From: Clostridium thermopalmarium DSM 5974
GTDB lineage: Bacteria > Bacillota > Clostridia > Clostridiales > Clostridiaceae
Reading direction: 5' to 3'
Assembly: GCF_002995795.1 (NCBI RefSeq)
Contig: NZ_PVXN01000021.1
Location: forward strand, 62,001 to 126,000
DNA length: 64,000 bases
In this document: positions 1 through 9,368 of the stretch, piece after piece
How the letters are laid out: each line of letters opens with the position of its first letter
Numbering within the stretch: the stretch's first letter is position 1
Position numbers and translations under genes: made by a program
The notes under the pieces: generated by a model
What the model was told of the DNA's origin: nothing
The model's input: the letters and a program-made list of their open reading frames with translations, nothing else
Databases searched by the model: none

Positions 1-850
1 TAACCATGAATATGCTCACAATGGCACCAATTACTCCACTTCCTCCATGTCCTAATAATCCTTGAAAATCAAATGAGAAAAAAGTTTTTCCGATTGGTGG
101 AACATAGAATAACTGCATTCCTCCTGTCTTAGTTATTCCCATAGGTATTCCTATAATTGTTGTTATTATCATGCTTATTAACATAGCACCTTTTACTTTT
201 TTAGCCATTAATATAGCCATAATAACTATACCTATTATAGTAAGTATAGTACTTGGATTTTTAAAATCTCCAAAACCAACTAAAGTACCTGGATTGGACA
301 CTATTATATTTCCACTCTTCAATCCTATTAATGATATGAATAATCCAATTCCTGCTGTTATAGCAAGCTTAAGATTTTGTGGTAGTGCATCTACTATTTT
401 TTCTCTTATAGAGGTTAATGTTATTAATATAAATACACTTCCTGATATAAAAACTGCTGTTATCCCCTGCTGCCACGTATATCCTAGATTTAAGCAAACA
501 CTATATGAGAAAAATGCTGTAAGTCCAATTCCAGGAGCTAATACAATTGGTAAATTAGCATAAATGGCCATTATAAAGGTACCTATAGCTGATGCTATAC
601 AAGTACTAGCAAAAGCCGAACCTACGATTGGATCATTCAATATAGTCAAAGTTCCTGCAGCATCTCCCTGTAATCCTGCTGAGTTCATGCCTGATGCCTT
701 AAGTGTATTAGGAATTACTAAAAGCACATAAGCTACTGTAATAAATGTTGTAAGACCCGCTAATATCTCGGTTTTTATGTTTGTGTTATTTTCTGATAGT
801 TTAAATACTTTTTCAAGTATAGAAACTTTATCTTTGTCTGCTACTTCCAT
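1..850 (-). CDS. NCS2-family purine permease (PbuG/AzgA type), 3' end outside the window
   Basis: About 283 N-terminal codons are present; the C-terminus lies beyond the left edge. It is an integral membrane nucleobase:cation symporter. Translation shows hydrophobic helices and the motif LPIVLAPGIGLTAFF, matching the substrate-binding half-helix of the AzgA/PbuG branch (usually APGMGLNAFF), so the Asn is Thr here. The ATG at 848-850 is preceded by GGAGGAATAAC. A guanine riboswitch with terminator lies directly upstream, so guanine or hypoxanthine uptake is the likely role. The exact substrate cannot be told from sequence. Confidence 0.88.
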   Translation of the reverse strand, partial: MEVADKDKVSILEKVFKLSENNTNIKTEILAGLTTFITVAYVLLVIPNTLKASGMNSAGLQGDAAGTLTILNDPIVGSAFASTCIASAIGTFIMAIYANLPIVLAPGIGLTAFFSYSVCLNLGYTWQQGITAVFISGSVFILITLTSIREKIVDALPQNLKLAITAGIGLFISLIGLKSGNIIVSNPGTLVGFGDFKNPSTILTIIGIVIMAILMAKKVKGAMLISMIITTIIGIPMGITKTGGMQLFYVPPIGKTFFSFDFQGLLGHGGSGVIGAIVSIFMV

Positions 851-887
851 GTTATTCCTCCTTCGTTATAAAAAACTTTTTTAAAGT

Positions 888-930
888 AAAAAATTCTAGC
901 TACAGGCACAAGTAAACCTGCAACTAGAAT
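888..930 (-). terminator. Intrinsic terminator of the guanine riboswitch
   Basis: Stem ATTCTAGTTGCAGG pairs with CCTGTAGCTAGAAT and is followed by a U-run on the minus strand. It lies between the aptamer and the permease start, so it is the expected ligand-dependent terminator (OFF switch). Confidence 0.85.
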
Positions 931-952
931 CTATGACAATCGTAGCTAAGCT

Positions 953-1023
953 TACTCATAGTAGAAAAATTTAAGGTTTTCCTGTAGAAACTTCCGAACC
1001 ATATTATCGGATTTATATGAGTT
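953..1023 (-). promoter_or_regulatory. Purine (guanine-type) riboswitch aptamer
   Basis: On the minus strand, P1 is ACTCATA/TATGAGT, with the conserved core around ATAATATGGTTCGGAAG and TTTCTAC. The junction reads ACTATGAG. The pyrimidine that pairs with the ligand is C, which in this family specifies guanine/hypoxanthine rather than adenine. It controls the NCS2 permease. Confidence 0.92.
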
Positions 1024-1050
1024 AAATAAAAAGATATTTTGTTTTCTACT

Positions 1051-1079
1051 ATGTTATCACCATATTCTACATTAGTCAA
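1051..1079 (-). promoter_or_regulatory. Sigma-A type promoter of the permease transcript
   Basis: -35 TTGACT (1074-1079) and -10 TAACAT (1051-1056) are 17 nt apart. They lie just upstream of the aptamer and downstream of purL, so the permease can be transcribed separately from the pur operon. Confidence 0.65.
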
Positions 1080-1124
1080 CACATATGAACATTTTTTTAT
1101 TTTTAAATTAAATAGCATTATTAT

Positions 1125-4100
1125 TTATTTAAAATAGCTAACTCCAGCTTCAAATATTTTTTGATCCTTTTCACCTGCTATGTTTTTATAAAGATTTTCT
1201 CCAATTCTCTCTGAATGCCCCATTTTCCCAAATATTCTTCCATCAGGACTTGTTATGCCTTCAACTGCATACATAGATCCATTAGGATTAAATTCTATAT
1301 CATAGGTTGGATTTCCACAAAAATCAACATATTGAGTTGCTATCTGTCCATTTTTTAATAACTCTTGAGCCATTTTAGGAGTACATACAAATCTTCCTTC
1401 TCCATGAGATATAGGTATACTATAGACATCTCCAAGACTTATATTAGAAAGCCACGGTGATAGATTTGAAACTTTTTTGGTCATTACAAATTTAGAACTA
1501 TGTCTTCCTATAGTATTGTAAGTTAATGTAGGAGATTCTTCATCTATATCCCTTATTTCTCCATATGGAAGCAGCCCCAGTTTTATTAGAGCTTGAAATC
1601 CATTGCATATACCAAGAATTAAACCATCTCTATAATTTAAGAATTTCATTACTGCATCTTTAACCTTAGGATTTCTAAATACGGTGGCTATAAACTTCCC
1701 TGAACCATCTGGCTCATCACCAGCGCTAAAGCCTCCTGGAAGAGCTATTATCTGAGAATTATTTATACTATCTACCATATCTTCTATAGATTCTTTTATA
1801 TCCTTAGATGTCAAGTTTCTGAATACACTTACTTTGGTTTCAGCTCCAGCTGCTTTAAACCTCTTTTCTATATCATATTCACAATTTGTTCCAGGAAATA
1901 CTGGAATATAAACCTTAGGTTTTGGAAGTTTTATACAGGGTCCTCTACTTATCTTTCCTTCATATAGCTGTAATTCTATATCTTCACATATCTTTTCTAC
2001 TTTAGTTGGAAATACATTCTCTAAAGGCCTTTCCCAATGCTCTATCAATGTCTCTAAATCTATTTCTACATCTTTAATCTTTATTTTACGTGTACTTTGA
2101 GTAAATCCAAGCAATATATAATTTATATCGTTCAATTCTTTCTTTAATTCTACCTTGTTGCATATTTCTAGAATGATAGAGCCATAATCTGGAGTGAATA
2201 AGTCTCCTACCTTTATATTATTAGAAAAATTAAAACCTATCTTATTACCAAAGCTCATCTTAGATATTGCTTCTGCAATTCCGCCCATTTTTACACTGTA
2301 AGCTGACAAGACTAACTTTCTGTTTATTAATCTATTAACTAATTCATAATTTTTTTTCAATTCATTAAAATCTGGTATATCATTTTCATTCTTTGGAGTC
2401 TTTATTAAGATTACTTTGCTCCCCTTTTTCTTAAATTCTGGAGATATAATATTGTCTATATTTGTTACATTTACTGCAAAAGCAACTAAAGTAGGTGGAA
2501 CACTAATATCTTTAAAGGTTCCAGACATACTGTCTTTTCCTCCTATTGCTGCTATACCCAACTTTCTTTGTGCATAAAGCGCTCCTAAAAGTGCTGATAA
2601 AGGCTTGCCCCACTTTTTAGGATCATCTCCAAGCTTTTCAAAGTATTCTTGAAGCGTAAGTCTAACATTTTTATAATCTCCTCCTGAAGCAACTATCTTT
2701 GTTACTGCCTCTACTATAGCATATAATGCTCCATGAAATGGGCTCCATTTGCCTATTTTAGGGTTGTATCCATAAGACATCAAAGTACACGTTGAACTCT
2801 CTCCATTTAGCACAGGTATTTTGAAGCACATAGCTTCCGCCGGGGTTTTACAGTATTTTCCACCAAAAGGCATAAGTACTGTTGATGAACCAATAGTATT
2901 ATCAAATCTTTCTACAAGTCCTTTTTGACTGCATATATTTAAATTTTCAATAGTCTCTATCCATTTGCCTTTTATGTCTTCTATATTTGTTACCTTGAAA
3001 TAGGACTTTTCTGAAGGACTCTGTACTTTTACATTAATCTTTTGCTTAACTCCATTAGTATCTAGAAAGTCTCTGCTTATATCAACTATGGTTTGCCCTC
3101 TCCACAGCATTTTAAGTCTTCTATCTCCAGAAACCTTTGCTACTTCTACAGCTTCAAGATTTTCTTCTTTAGCATATTCTATAAATTTTGCTGCATCATC
3201 TTTTCCTACTACCACAGCCATTCTCTCTTGGGATTCAGAGATGGCAAGCTCTGTTCCATTCAATCCCTCATATTTTTTTGTAATTAAATCCAGGTTTATA
3301 GAAAGACCTTCACTTAATTCTCCTATAGCAACAGAAACTCCTCCAGCTCCAAAATCATTACATCTCTTAATGATTCTGCTTACTTTTGGATTTCTAAAAA
3401 GCCTCTGAAGTTTTCTCTCTTCAGGAGCGTTTCCCTTTTGAACTTCAGCACCACAGTTCAGTATAGATGTTTCATCATGCTCTTTTGATGAACCTGTTGC
3501 ACCTCCACAGCCATCTCTTCCTGTTCTTCCTCCTACAAGTATAATAGAGTCTCCTTCTATTGGAGTTTCTCTAATAACATTTTCTTTAGGCGCTGCACCA
3601 ATTACGGCTCCAATTTCCATTCTCTTAGCCAAAAAATCTTCATCATAAACCTCTGCTACATGACCTGTAGCAATTCCTATTTGATTTCCATATGAGCTGT
3701 AACCTTGAGCTGCTTTTATAGTAATCTGCCTTTGGGGAAGTTTTCCTTTTAAAGTTTCTTCAACTGGTTTTCTTGGATCTGCGCTTCCTGTTACTCTCAT
3801 AGCCCCATACACATAACTCCTTCCTGATAGAGGGTCACGTATAGCTCCACCAAGACAGGTTGCAGCGCCTCCAAAAGGCTCTATTTCTGTTGGATGGTTG
3901 TGAGTTTCGTTTTTAAACATTATAAGATATTTTTCACTTTTTCCATCCACATCTACGTCACATTCAATGCTGCAGGCATTAATTTCATCAGATACTTCTA
4001 AGTCCTCTAGAAGTCCTTTTTTTCTAAGTTCTTTCATACCAATTGTTGCTATATCCATTAAACATATATCTTTATTCTTTTCTTTATCTTCATAAACGTA

Positions 4101-4889
4101 ATTTCTCAAATTTTTATATTCTTCATAGGTTTTCTTTATTATATCTGTATACTTTCCTTCTTGGAATTCTACTTCTTGGATTTGTGTTTGAAATGTTGTA
4201 TGTCTACAATGATCTGACCAGTAAGTATCTATTACTTTTATTTCTGTTATGGTAGGATTTCTTTTTTCTATATTTTTAAAATAATCTTGGCAAAACTTTA
4301 AATCTTCAAAGCTCATAGCGAGTCCATTATCATTCATAAATTCTTTAAGCTCATCTGAATCTTTGTCTATAAAATCCTCTAAAATTTCAACATCTTCTGG
4401 AGCCTTTAAGTTCATTTCAAGACTTAGAGGTTTTTCTAAAGTTGTCTCCATAGAATCCACAGTATTTATATAATATTTTTTGATACTTTCTAACTCTTCA
4501 CTGCTTACATCCCCTGAGATTATAATAACCTTTGCACATCTAACTATTGGCTTCTTATTTTGAGTTAATATCTGAATGCACTGAGCTGCAGAATCAGCCC
4601 TTTGGTCATATTGTCCTGGCAGATATTCTACAGCAAATATCTTTTCACCCTTCTTAACAGTTATTTTTTCATCATACACCATATCTACTACAGGCTCTGA
4701 GAAGATTATATGTTTTGCTTTTTCATATTCTTCCTTTGATATTCCGGATACATCATAACGATTTAAAATTCTTAGATTTTCTATAGTTTTTATGTTCAAA
4801 TTTTCTCTAATATCCTTTAAAAGCCCTTTTGCTTCTACATCAAAAGGAGATTTCTTCTCCACAAATATCCTTTTAATCTCAGTTTTCAT
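1125..4889 (-). CDS. purL: Phosphoribosylformylglycinamidine synthase, single-chain type
   Basis: Catalyses FGAR + Gln + ATP to FGAM, the fourth step of IMP synthesis, in the cytoplasm. At about 1254 aa it is the large fused form, with synthetase domains followed by a C-terminal class I glutaminase, unlike the split PurS/PurQ/PurL of Bacillus. Visible signs are SDHCRHTTF near residue 230, the NETHNHPTEIEPFGGAAT loop, and in the glutaminase FPGTNCEYD and the nucleophile Cys in GICNGFQ. I chose the ATG at 4889 over one 6 nt upstream because AAGGGG is 8 nt from it. It is the last gene of the pur operon. I saw no clear terminator after it. Confidence 0.97.
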   Translation of the reverse strand: MKTEIKRIFVEKKSPFDVEAKGLLKDIRENLNIKTIENLRILNRYDVSGISKEEYEKAKHIIFSEPVVDMVYDEKITVKKGEKIFAVEYLPGQYDQRADSAAQCIQILTQNKKPIVRCAKVIIISGDVSSEELESIKKYYINTVDSMETTLEKPLSLEMNLKAPEDVEILEDFIDKDSDELKEFMNDNGLAMSFEDLKFCQDYFKNIEKRNPTITEIKVIDTYWSDHCRHTTFQTQIQEVEFQEGKYTDIIKKTYEEYKNLRNYVYEDKEKNKDICLMDIATIGMKELRKKGLLEDLEVSDEINACSIECDVDVDGKSEKYLIMFKNETHNHPTEIEPFGGAATCLGGAIRDPLSGRSYVYGAMRVTGSADPRKPVEETLKGKLPQRQITIKAAQGYSSYGNQIGIATGHVAEVYDEDFLAKRMEIGAVIGAAPKENVIRETPIEGDSIILVGGRTGRDGCGGATGSSKEHDETSILNCGAEVQKGNAPEERKLQRLFRNPKVSRIIKRCNDFGAGGVSVAIGELSEGLSINLDLITKKYEGLNGTELAISESQERMAVVVGKDDAAKFIEYAKEENLEAVEVAKVSGDRRLKMLWRGQTIVDISRDFLDTNGVKQKINVKVQSPSEKSYFKVTNIEDIKGKWIETIENLNICSQKGLVERFDNTIGSSTVLMPFGGKYCKTPAEAMCFKIPVLNGESSTCTLMSYGYNPKIGKWSPFHGALYAIVEAVTKIVASGGDYKNVRLTLQEYFEKLGDDPKKWGKPLSALLGALYAQRKLGIAAIGGKDSMSGTFKDISVPPTLVAFAVNVTNIDNIISPEFKKKGSKVILIKTPKNENDIPDFNELKKNYELVNRLINRKLVLSAYSVKMGGIAEAISKMSFGNKIGFNFSNNIKVGDLFTPDYGSIILEICNKVELKKELNDINYILLGFTQSTRKIKIKDVEIDLETLIEHWERPLENVFPTKVEKICEDIELQLYEGKISRGPCIKLPKPKVYIPVFPGTNCEYDIEKRFKAAGAETKVSVFRNLTSKDIKESIEDMVDSINNSQIIALPGGFSAGDEPDGSGKFIATVFRNPKVKDAVMKFLNYRDGLILGICNGFQALIKLGLLPYGEIRDIDEESPTLTYNTIGRHSSKFVMTKKVSNLSPWLSNISLGDVYSIPISHGEGRFVCTPKMAQELLKNGQIATQYVDFCGNPTYDIEFNPNGSMYAVEGITSPDGRIFGKMGHSERIGENLYKNIAGEKDQKIFEAGVSYFK

Positions 4890-4901
4890 GTGCATATCCC
4901 C

Positions 4902-6167
4902 TTATAAATTATTTTTATCCGATCTTAATCCTATATCTTTTCTATAATAAATACCTTCAAAGGTAATCTTCTCAATTTCATTGTAAGCTCTTTTCCTCGC
5001 TTCTTCTAAACTATTTCCTAGGGCTACTACATTTAATACTCTTCCTCCAGATGTAACTAAATTACCTTGTTTTTCTTCTGCTCCTGCTATAAATACTTTG
5101 CAGTTTGTATTTTCTATACCTTTTATTTCATATCCACTTTCATATTTTCCCGGATATCCCTTAGATACAGCTGTAACACAACAAGCATGAGCATTTTTCC
5201 ATTTTATATTATAGTTTTTCAGTTTCCCATCTAGAGCATTTAATATTAAATCTACATAATCACTTTCCATAATAGATAAAACTGCTTGAGTTTCAGGGTC
5301 TCCCATTCTTACATTATATTCTAAAAGATATACTCCTTTTTTAGTTATCATAATTCCAAAAAATATAGTGCCTACATAATCCATGTTTTCTTCTCTTATT
5401 CCTACTAAAGTAGGCTCTAAAATATCTTTATTAAATTCCTCTAAAACTTCTTCAGTACAATAAAAATTTGGTGTTATAACTCCCATTCCACCAGTATTAG
5501 GCCCCTTATCTCCATCAAATATCTGTTTATGGTCCTTGCTTGATATAAATGGAATTATAGTTTTTCCATCAGTAATTGAAAGAATTGAAGCTTCTACTCC
5601 TTCTAAAAATTCTTCAATAACTATCTTAATTCCGGCACCTTCAAATATGTCTTTAATCATAATCTCCTGCACAGCATTTCTTGCTTCTTCTTCATTGTGG
5701 CATATAACAACGCCTTTTCCCGCTGCTAATCCATCTGCTTTTATTACTGTAGGATAAGTACATATTTTTAAATATTCCAAAGCTTTATCCGCATTATCAA
5801 AAGTTTGATATTCTGCTGTTTTAATCCCATACTTTTTCATAAAGCTCTTTGCAAAACTCTTACTTCCCTCAAGAGCAGCAGCTTTTTTGCTTGGTCCAAA
5901 GATTTTTAAATCATTCTTCTTAAATTCATCCACAATTCCTTCTACTAAAGGCACTTCTGGTCCTACAATTGTGAATTTTATTTTTTCTTTCTTTGCAAAA
6001 ACAATAAGTTCTTCTATAGTTCTTAGATCTACATTCTCACACTTTTCTTCCATTTTTGTGCCTCCATTTCCTGGAGCACAATAGATTTTACTTACTAAAG
6101 GACTTTGTGCTATCTTCCATGCCATAGCATGTTCCCTTCCACCAGAACCAATGATTAAAACTTTCAT
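4902..6167 (-). CDS. purD: Phosphoribosylamine-glycine ligase (GAR synthetase)
   Basis: ATP-grasp enzyme that joins phosphoribosylamine and glycine to make GAR, the second step of purine synthesis. The N-terminus MKVLIIGSGGREHA is the family signature. The ATP-grasp core follows, with PTVIKADGLAAGKGV and the metal-binding NVRMGDPETQ. The start is the ATG at 6167, 8 nt after GGGGG; the frame extends five codons further to a TTG, which is unlikely. Length is about 421 aa, usual for the family. It follows purH after a strong hairpin and lies 12 nt before purL. Confidence 0.96.
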   Translation of the reverse strand: MKVLIIGSGGREHAMAWKIAQSPLVSKIYCAPGNGGTKMEEKCENVDLRTIEELIVFAKKEKIKFTIVGPEVPLVEGIVDEFKKNDLKIFGPSKKAAALEGSKSFAKSFMKKYGIKTAEYQTFDNADKALEYLKICTYPTVIKADGLAAGKGVVICHNEEEARNAVQEIMIKDIFEGAGIKIVIEEFLEGVEASILSITDGKTIIPFISSKDHKQIFDGDKGPNTGGMGVITPNFYCTEEVLEEFNKDILEPTLVGIREENMDYVGTIFFGIMITKKGVYLLEYNVRMGDPETQAVLSIMESDYVDLILNALDGKLKNYNIKWKNAHACCVTAVSKGYPGKYESGYEIKGIENTNCKVFIAGAEEKQGNLVTSGGRVLNVVALGNSLEEARKRAYNEIEKITFEGIYYRKDIGLRSDKNNL

Positions 6168-6193
6168 ATTTTTAACCCCCAACTAAAATTTCA

Positions 6194-6226
6194 ACTAAAG
6201 AAAATTGCTCTGCAATTTTCTTTAGT
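6194..6226 (-). other. Strong inverted repeat between purH and purD
   Basis: ACTAAAGAAAATTGC and GCAATTTTCTTTAGT form a perfect 15-bp stem with a 3-nt loop, overlapping the purH stop codon. No clean U-run follows (TGAAATTTTAG), so it could be a weak intra-operon attenuator or an mRNA stability or processing element. Confidence 0.7.
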
Positions 6227-7724
6227 GCTTAAAGTGTCTTGTTCCTGTAAACACCATTGCTATACCATTTTCATTACATGCTTTTATAGAGTCTTCATCT
6301 CTAATAGAACCTCCTGGCTGAATAATAGCCTTAATTCCATATTCCGCTGCTGTTTTTACTACATCGTCAAATGGGAAGAAAGCATCTGATGCCATTACTA
6401 GAGCACCCTTTCCTCTTTCTAAGGCTTCCTTAGCTGCCCAGATTCTATTAACTTGTCCTCCACCTATACCTAATGTCATTTCATTCTTAACAACTACAAT
6501 AGCGTTGGATTTTACATATTTACATACCTTCATAGCAAAGATTAAATCCTTCATTTCTTCTTGACTTGGCTTCTTTTCTGTTACTACCTCCATTTTCTCT
6601 GCAAATAAAGTATCTTCACTTTGAACTAGTATTCCTCCATCCACTTTTGCTAAATTAAACTTATCTTCTGGCTTTACAGTACACTTTACAACTCTTAAAT
6701 TTTTCTTTGTTTTAAGTACATCTAGGGCATCCTCATCAAAATCTGGGGCAATTACTATTTCTAAAAATATAGATATCATTTTTTCTGCTGTTTTCTTGTC
6801 AACTTTTCTATTAAAGGCTACTATTCCTCCAAATATAGAAACAGGATCACAAGAATAAGCCTTTATATAAGCGTCATATACATCTTCCCCAAGTGCAACT
6901 CCACAAGGGGTATTATGTTTAAGGCCACAACAAGCTATGTCCTCAAATTCACAGACAACCTTCCAAGCTATATCCATATCTTTAATATTGTTATAAGAAA
7001 GTTGTTTTCCATTTAATAATTTAAAGTTATTTATCGCACCTTTACCAGTTGTTGCTGTGTAGTAAGCGGCGGTTTGATGAGAGTTCTCTCCGTATCTCAA
7101 ATCCATAGATTTTTTATAAGAAAGTGATAAATATTCTGGATATTCTTCATCTTCTAAAAGGAAATTGCCTATAGCAGCATCATAAGCTGACATAAGGTTA
7201 AATACCTTTCCTGCAAACTTTTTTCTAGTACTATAGTCTACATCACCAGTATTTTCAATCTGTTCTATAACATTTTTATAATCCTCTGTATCTGTAAGTA
7301 CAATTACATCTTTAAAGTTTTTGGCTGCTGCTCTTATCATAGTTGGTCCACCTATATCTATAAACTCTATCTTTTCATCAAAATCTAAATTTTCTTTAAC
7401 TTTTTCAAAGAAAGAGTATAAATTAACAACTACCATATCTATAGGTTTTATATTTTTTTCTTTTATAACCTTCATATGTTCTTCATTATTTCTTACAGCC
7501 AATATTCCGCCGTGTATGCTAGGATGAAGAGTTTTTACTCTTCCATCTAAAATCTCATCAAAACCTGTGACTTCATTAACCTCTATAACATTGATATCAT
7601 TTTCTTTTAGGTATTTATATGTACCACCTGTTGATATAATCTCCACACCCTTGTTAACTAAAAATTTTGCTAATTCTAATATACCTTCTTTGTTAAAAAC
7701 GCTTATCAATGCTCTTTTAATCAT
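6222..7724 (-). CDS. purH: Bifunctional AICAR transformylase / IMP cyclohydrolase
   Basis: Performs the last two steps to IMP: formyl transfer to AICAR, then ring closure. The N-terminal MGS-like cyclohydrolase domain begins [15 protein letters not shown] and contains the conserved GRVKTLHP and NLYSF. The C-terminal transformylase contains [24 protein letters not shown], and ends with IQPGGSIRD and TGTRHFKH. Its 500 aa are normal for the family. The ATG has AAGGAGG 8 nt upstream. Confidence 0.97.
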   Translation of the reverse strand: MIKRALISVFNKEGILELAKFLVNKGVEIISTGGTYKYLKENDINVIEVNEVTGFDEILDGRVKTLHPSIHGGILAVRNNEEHMKVIKEKNIKPIDMVVVNLYSFFEKVKENLDFDEKIEFIDIGGPTMIRAAAKNFKDVIVLTDTEDYKNVIEQIENTGDVDYSTRKKFAGKVFNLMSAYDAAIGNFLLEDEEYPEYLSLSYKKSMDLRYGENSHQTAAYYTATTGKGAINNFKLLNGKQLSYNNIKDMDIAWKVVCEFEDIACCGLKHNTPCGVALGEDVYDAYIKAYSCDPVSIFGGIVAFNRKVDKKTAEKMISIFLEIVIAPDFDEDALDVLKTKKNLRVVKCTVKPEDKFNLAKVDGGILVQSEDTLFAEKMEVVTEKKPSQEEMKDLIFAMKVCKYVKSNAIVVVKNEMTLGIGGGQVNRIWAAKEALERGKGALVMASDAFFPFDDVVKTAAEYGIKAIIQPGGSIRDEDSIKACNENGIAMVFTGTRHFKH

Positions 7725-7769
7725 ATCAGTGCCTCCTTGTTTAATAATTTATCACTTTAATAAACTAAA

Positions 7770-8375
7770 TTATACGTAAATCTTTCCCTTTTGTAAAATC
7801 ACCTTTTTCTCTGATATGAGTTTTATTGCTTCTACTAGTGCTTTATGTTCTTCTACAAGCACTCTTTTTTGAAGACTTTCTGGTGTATCGTCCTCTTCAA
7901 CCTTCACTGCCTTTTGAATTATTATAGTGCCAGTATCAGTACCTTCATCTACAAAATGAACAGTGCATCCTGTAATTTTAACACCATATTCTAAGGCTTT
8001 TTCATGAACCTTTATTCCATACATACCTTTACCACAAAAGGATGGTATTAATGAAGGATGAATATTTATAATTCTGTTTTCAAATTTTTTTAGTATTTCG
8101 CCTTTTAAAATAGATAAAAAACCTGCAAGAACTATTAAATCTACCTTTTCATCTACTATCTCTAAAATTTTATCCGATAATGTTTCACCATAGGCTTTTC
8201 TATTTAAAACAAAAGTTTTTATATTGTGCTTTTTAGCTCTTTCTATAGCAAAAGCTTTTTCTTTGTCACTAATTACAAATTCTATGCTGCAGTTTAAATA
8301 CTTTTTTTCTATACTATCAATAATAGCTTGTAGGTTGCTTCCCCCTCCAGATACCAAAACAGCTATTTTAAACAT
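7770..8375 (-). CDS. purN: Phosphoribosylglycinamide formyltransferase (GART)
   Basis: Transfers a formyl group from 10-formyl-THF to GAR. The N-terminal VLVSGGGSNLQAIID binds the substrate phosphate. The catalytic Asn and His are in NIHPSLIPSFCGKGMYG, and the Asp is in HFVDEGTDTG. Its 201 aa are typical. It overlaps the end of purM by 13 nt, so translation is probably coupled. A GGAAGAGG ribosome site sits inside the purM end. Its need for folate links it to the FolT gene nearby. Confidence 0.96.
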   Translation of the reverse strand: MFKIAVLVSGGGSNLQAIIDSIEKKYLNCSIEFVISDKEKAFAIERAKKHNIKTFVLNRKAYGETLSDKILEIVDEKVDLIVLAGFLSILKGEILKKFENRIINIHPSLIPSFCGKGMYGIKVHEKALEYGVKITGCTVHFVDEGTDTGTIIIQKAVKVEEDDTPESLQKRVLVEEHKALVEAIKLISEKKVILQKGKIYV

Positions 8376-9358
8376 ACACCTCTTCCTCCAGCTTCTACAT
8401 GCCCTATTTTATAGGCCATGCTTCCCATTTTTTCTATATCCTCAATAATTTTATCTGAATTTTCAGAATCAACACATAACACGAAACCTATTCCCATATT
8501 AAATGTGTTAAACATATGCTTATCTTCTACGCCTAAAGACATAATATATTTAAATATTTCTGGCACATTAAAACTTTTCTTATCTATAACTGCTGTATAG
8601 TCTTGCTTGAACATTCTTGGGATATTTTCATAGAAGCCTCCTCCAGTTATATGAGCCATTCCCTTAATTTTATACTTTTTCATTAAATTAAAAATTAACT
8701 TTGTGTATATTTTTGTAGGAGTTAGAAGAATCTCTCCTATTTTCTTTCCATTAAAATCTTGATTTAAATCAGTAATAAGTTTCCTAATCAAGGAATATCC
8801 ATTGCTGTGAATTCCAGAAGACTCAATTCCTATAAGTACATCATTAGGCTTTATTTCCCTTCCATCTATGATCTCATCTTTCTCCACAATTCCAACACAG
8901 AAGCCTGCAATATCGTATTCTCCTTCTTTATAAAATCCTGGCATTTCTGCTGTTTCCCCTCCAATTAGAGCACAACCTGCATCTATACATCCATGACTTA
9001 TACCCTTAACAATATCTGCAGCCTTTTCTCCTTCTAGCTTTCCACAAGCAATATAATCTAAGAAAAATAAAGGCTTTGCACCATGACATAAAACATCATT
9101 AACACACATGGCAACACAATCAATTCCCACAGTATCATACCTATTCATATCAAATGCTATTTTTAATTTAGTTCCAACTCCATCTGTTCCAGATACAAGA
9201 ACTGGATTATGATATTTTGGTATTTCAAACATACCTGCAAAGCTTCCTAGGTTATTAAGTACACCACTTGTAAAGGTTCTTGATGCATGTTCCTTCATAA
9301 GAGTAACTGCTTTATATCCTTCTTCTATATTGACTCCTGCTTCTTTATAAGTTACCAT
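8363..9358 (-). CDS. purM: Phosphoribosylformylglycinamidine cyclo-ligase (AIR synthetase)
   Basis: ATP-dependent closure of FGAM to AIR. It belongs to the same superfamily as the synthetase half of PurL. Visible family motifs are VSGTDGVGTKLKIAF, CVNDVLCHGAKPLFFLDY, GETAEMPGFY and the C-terminal HITGGGFYENIPR. The 331 aa are within the normal range. The ATG is preceded by AGGTAGGG. It lies 10 nt after purF and overlaps purN. Confidence 0.96.
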   Translation of the reverse strand: MVTYKEAGVNIEEGYKAVTLMKEHASRTFTSGVLNNLGSFAGMFEIPKYHNPVLVSGTDGVGTKLKIAFDMNRYDTVGIDCVAMCVNDVLCHGAKPLFFLDYIACGKLEGEKAADIVKGISHGCIDAGCALIGGETAEMPGFYKEGEYDIAGFCVGIVEKDEIIDGREIKPNDVLIGIESSGIHSNGYSLIRKLITDLNQDFNGKKIGEILLTPTKIYTKLIFNLMKKYKIKGMAHITGGGFYENIPRMFKQDYTAVIDKKSFNVPEIFKYIMSLGVEDKHMFNTFNMGIGFVLCVDSENSDKIIEDIEKMGSMAYKIGHVEAGGRGVCLK

Positions 9359-9368
9359 ATAATATGCC

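Noticed and set aside
924-1118. 64-codon frame across the first guanine riboswitch
   Set aside because: It reads through the aptamer and promoter; the conserved RNA structure explains the bases.
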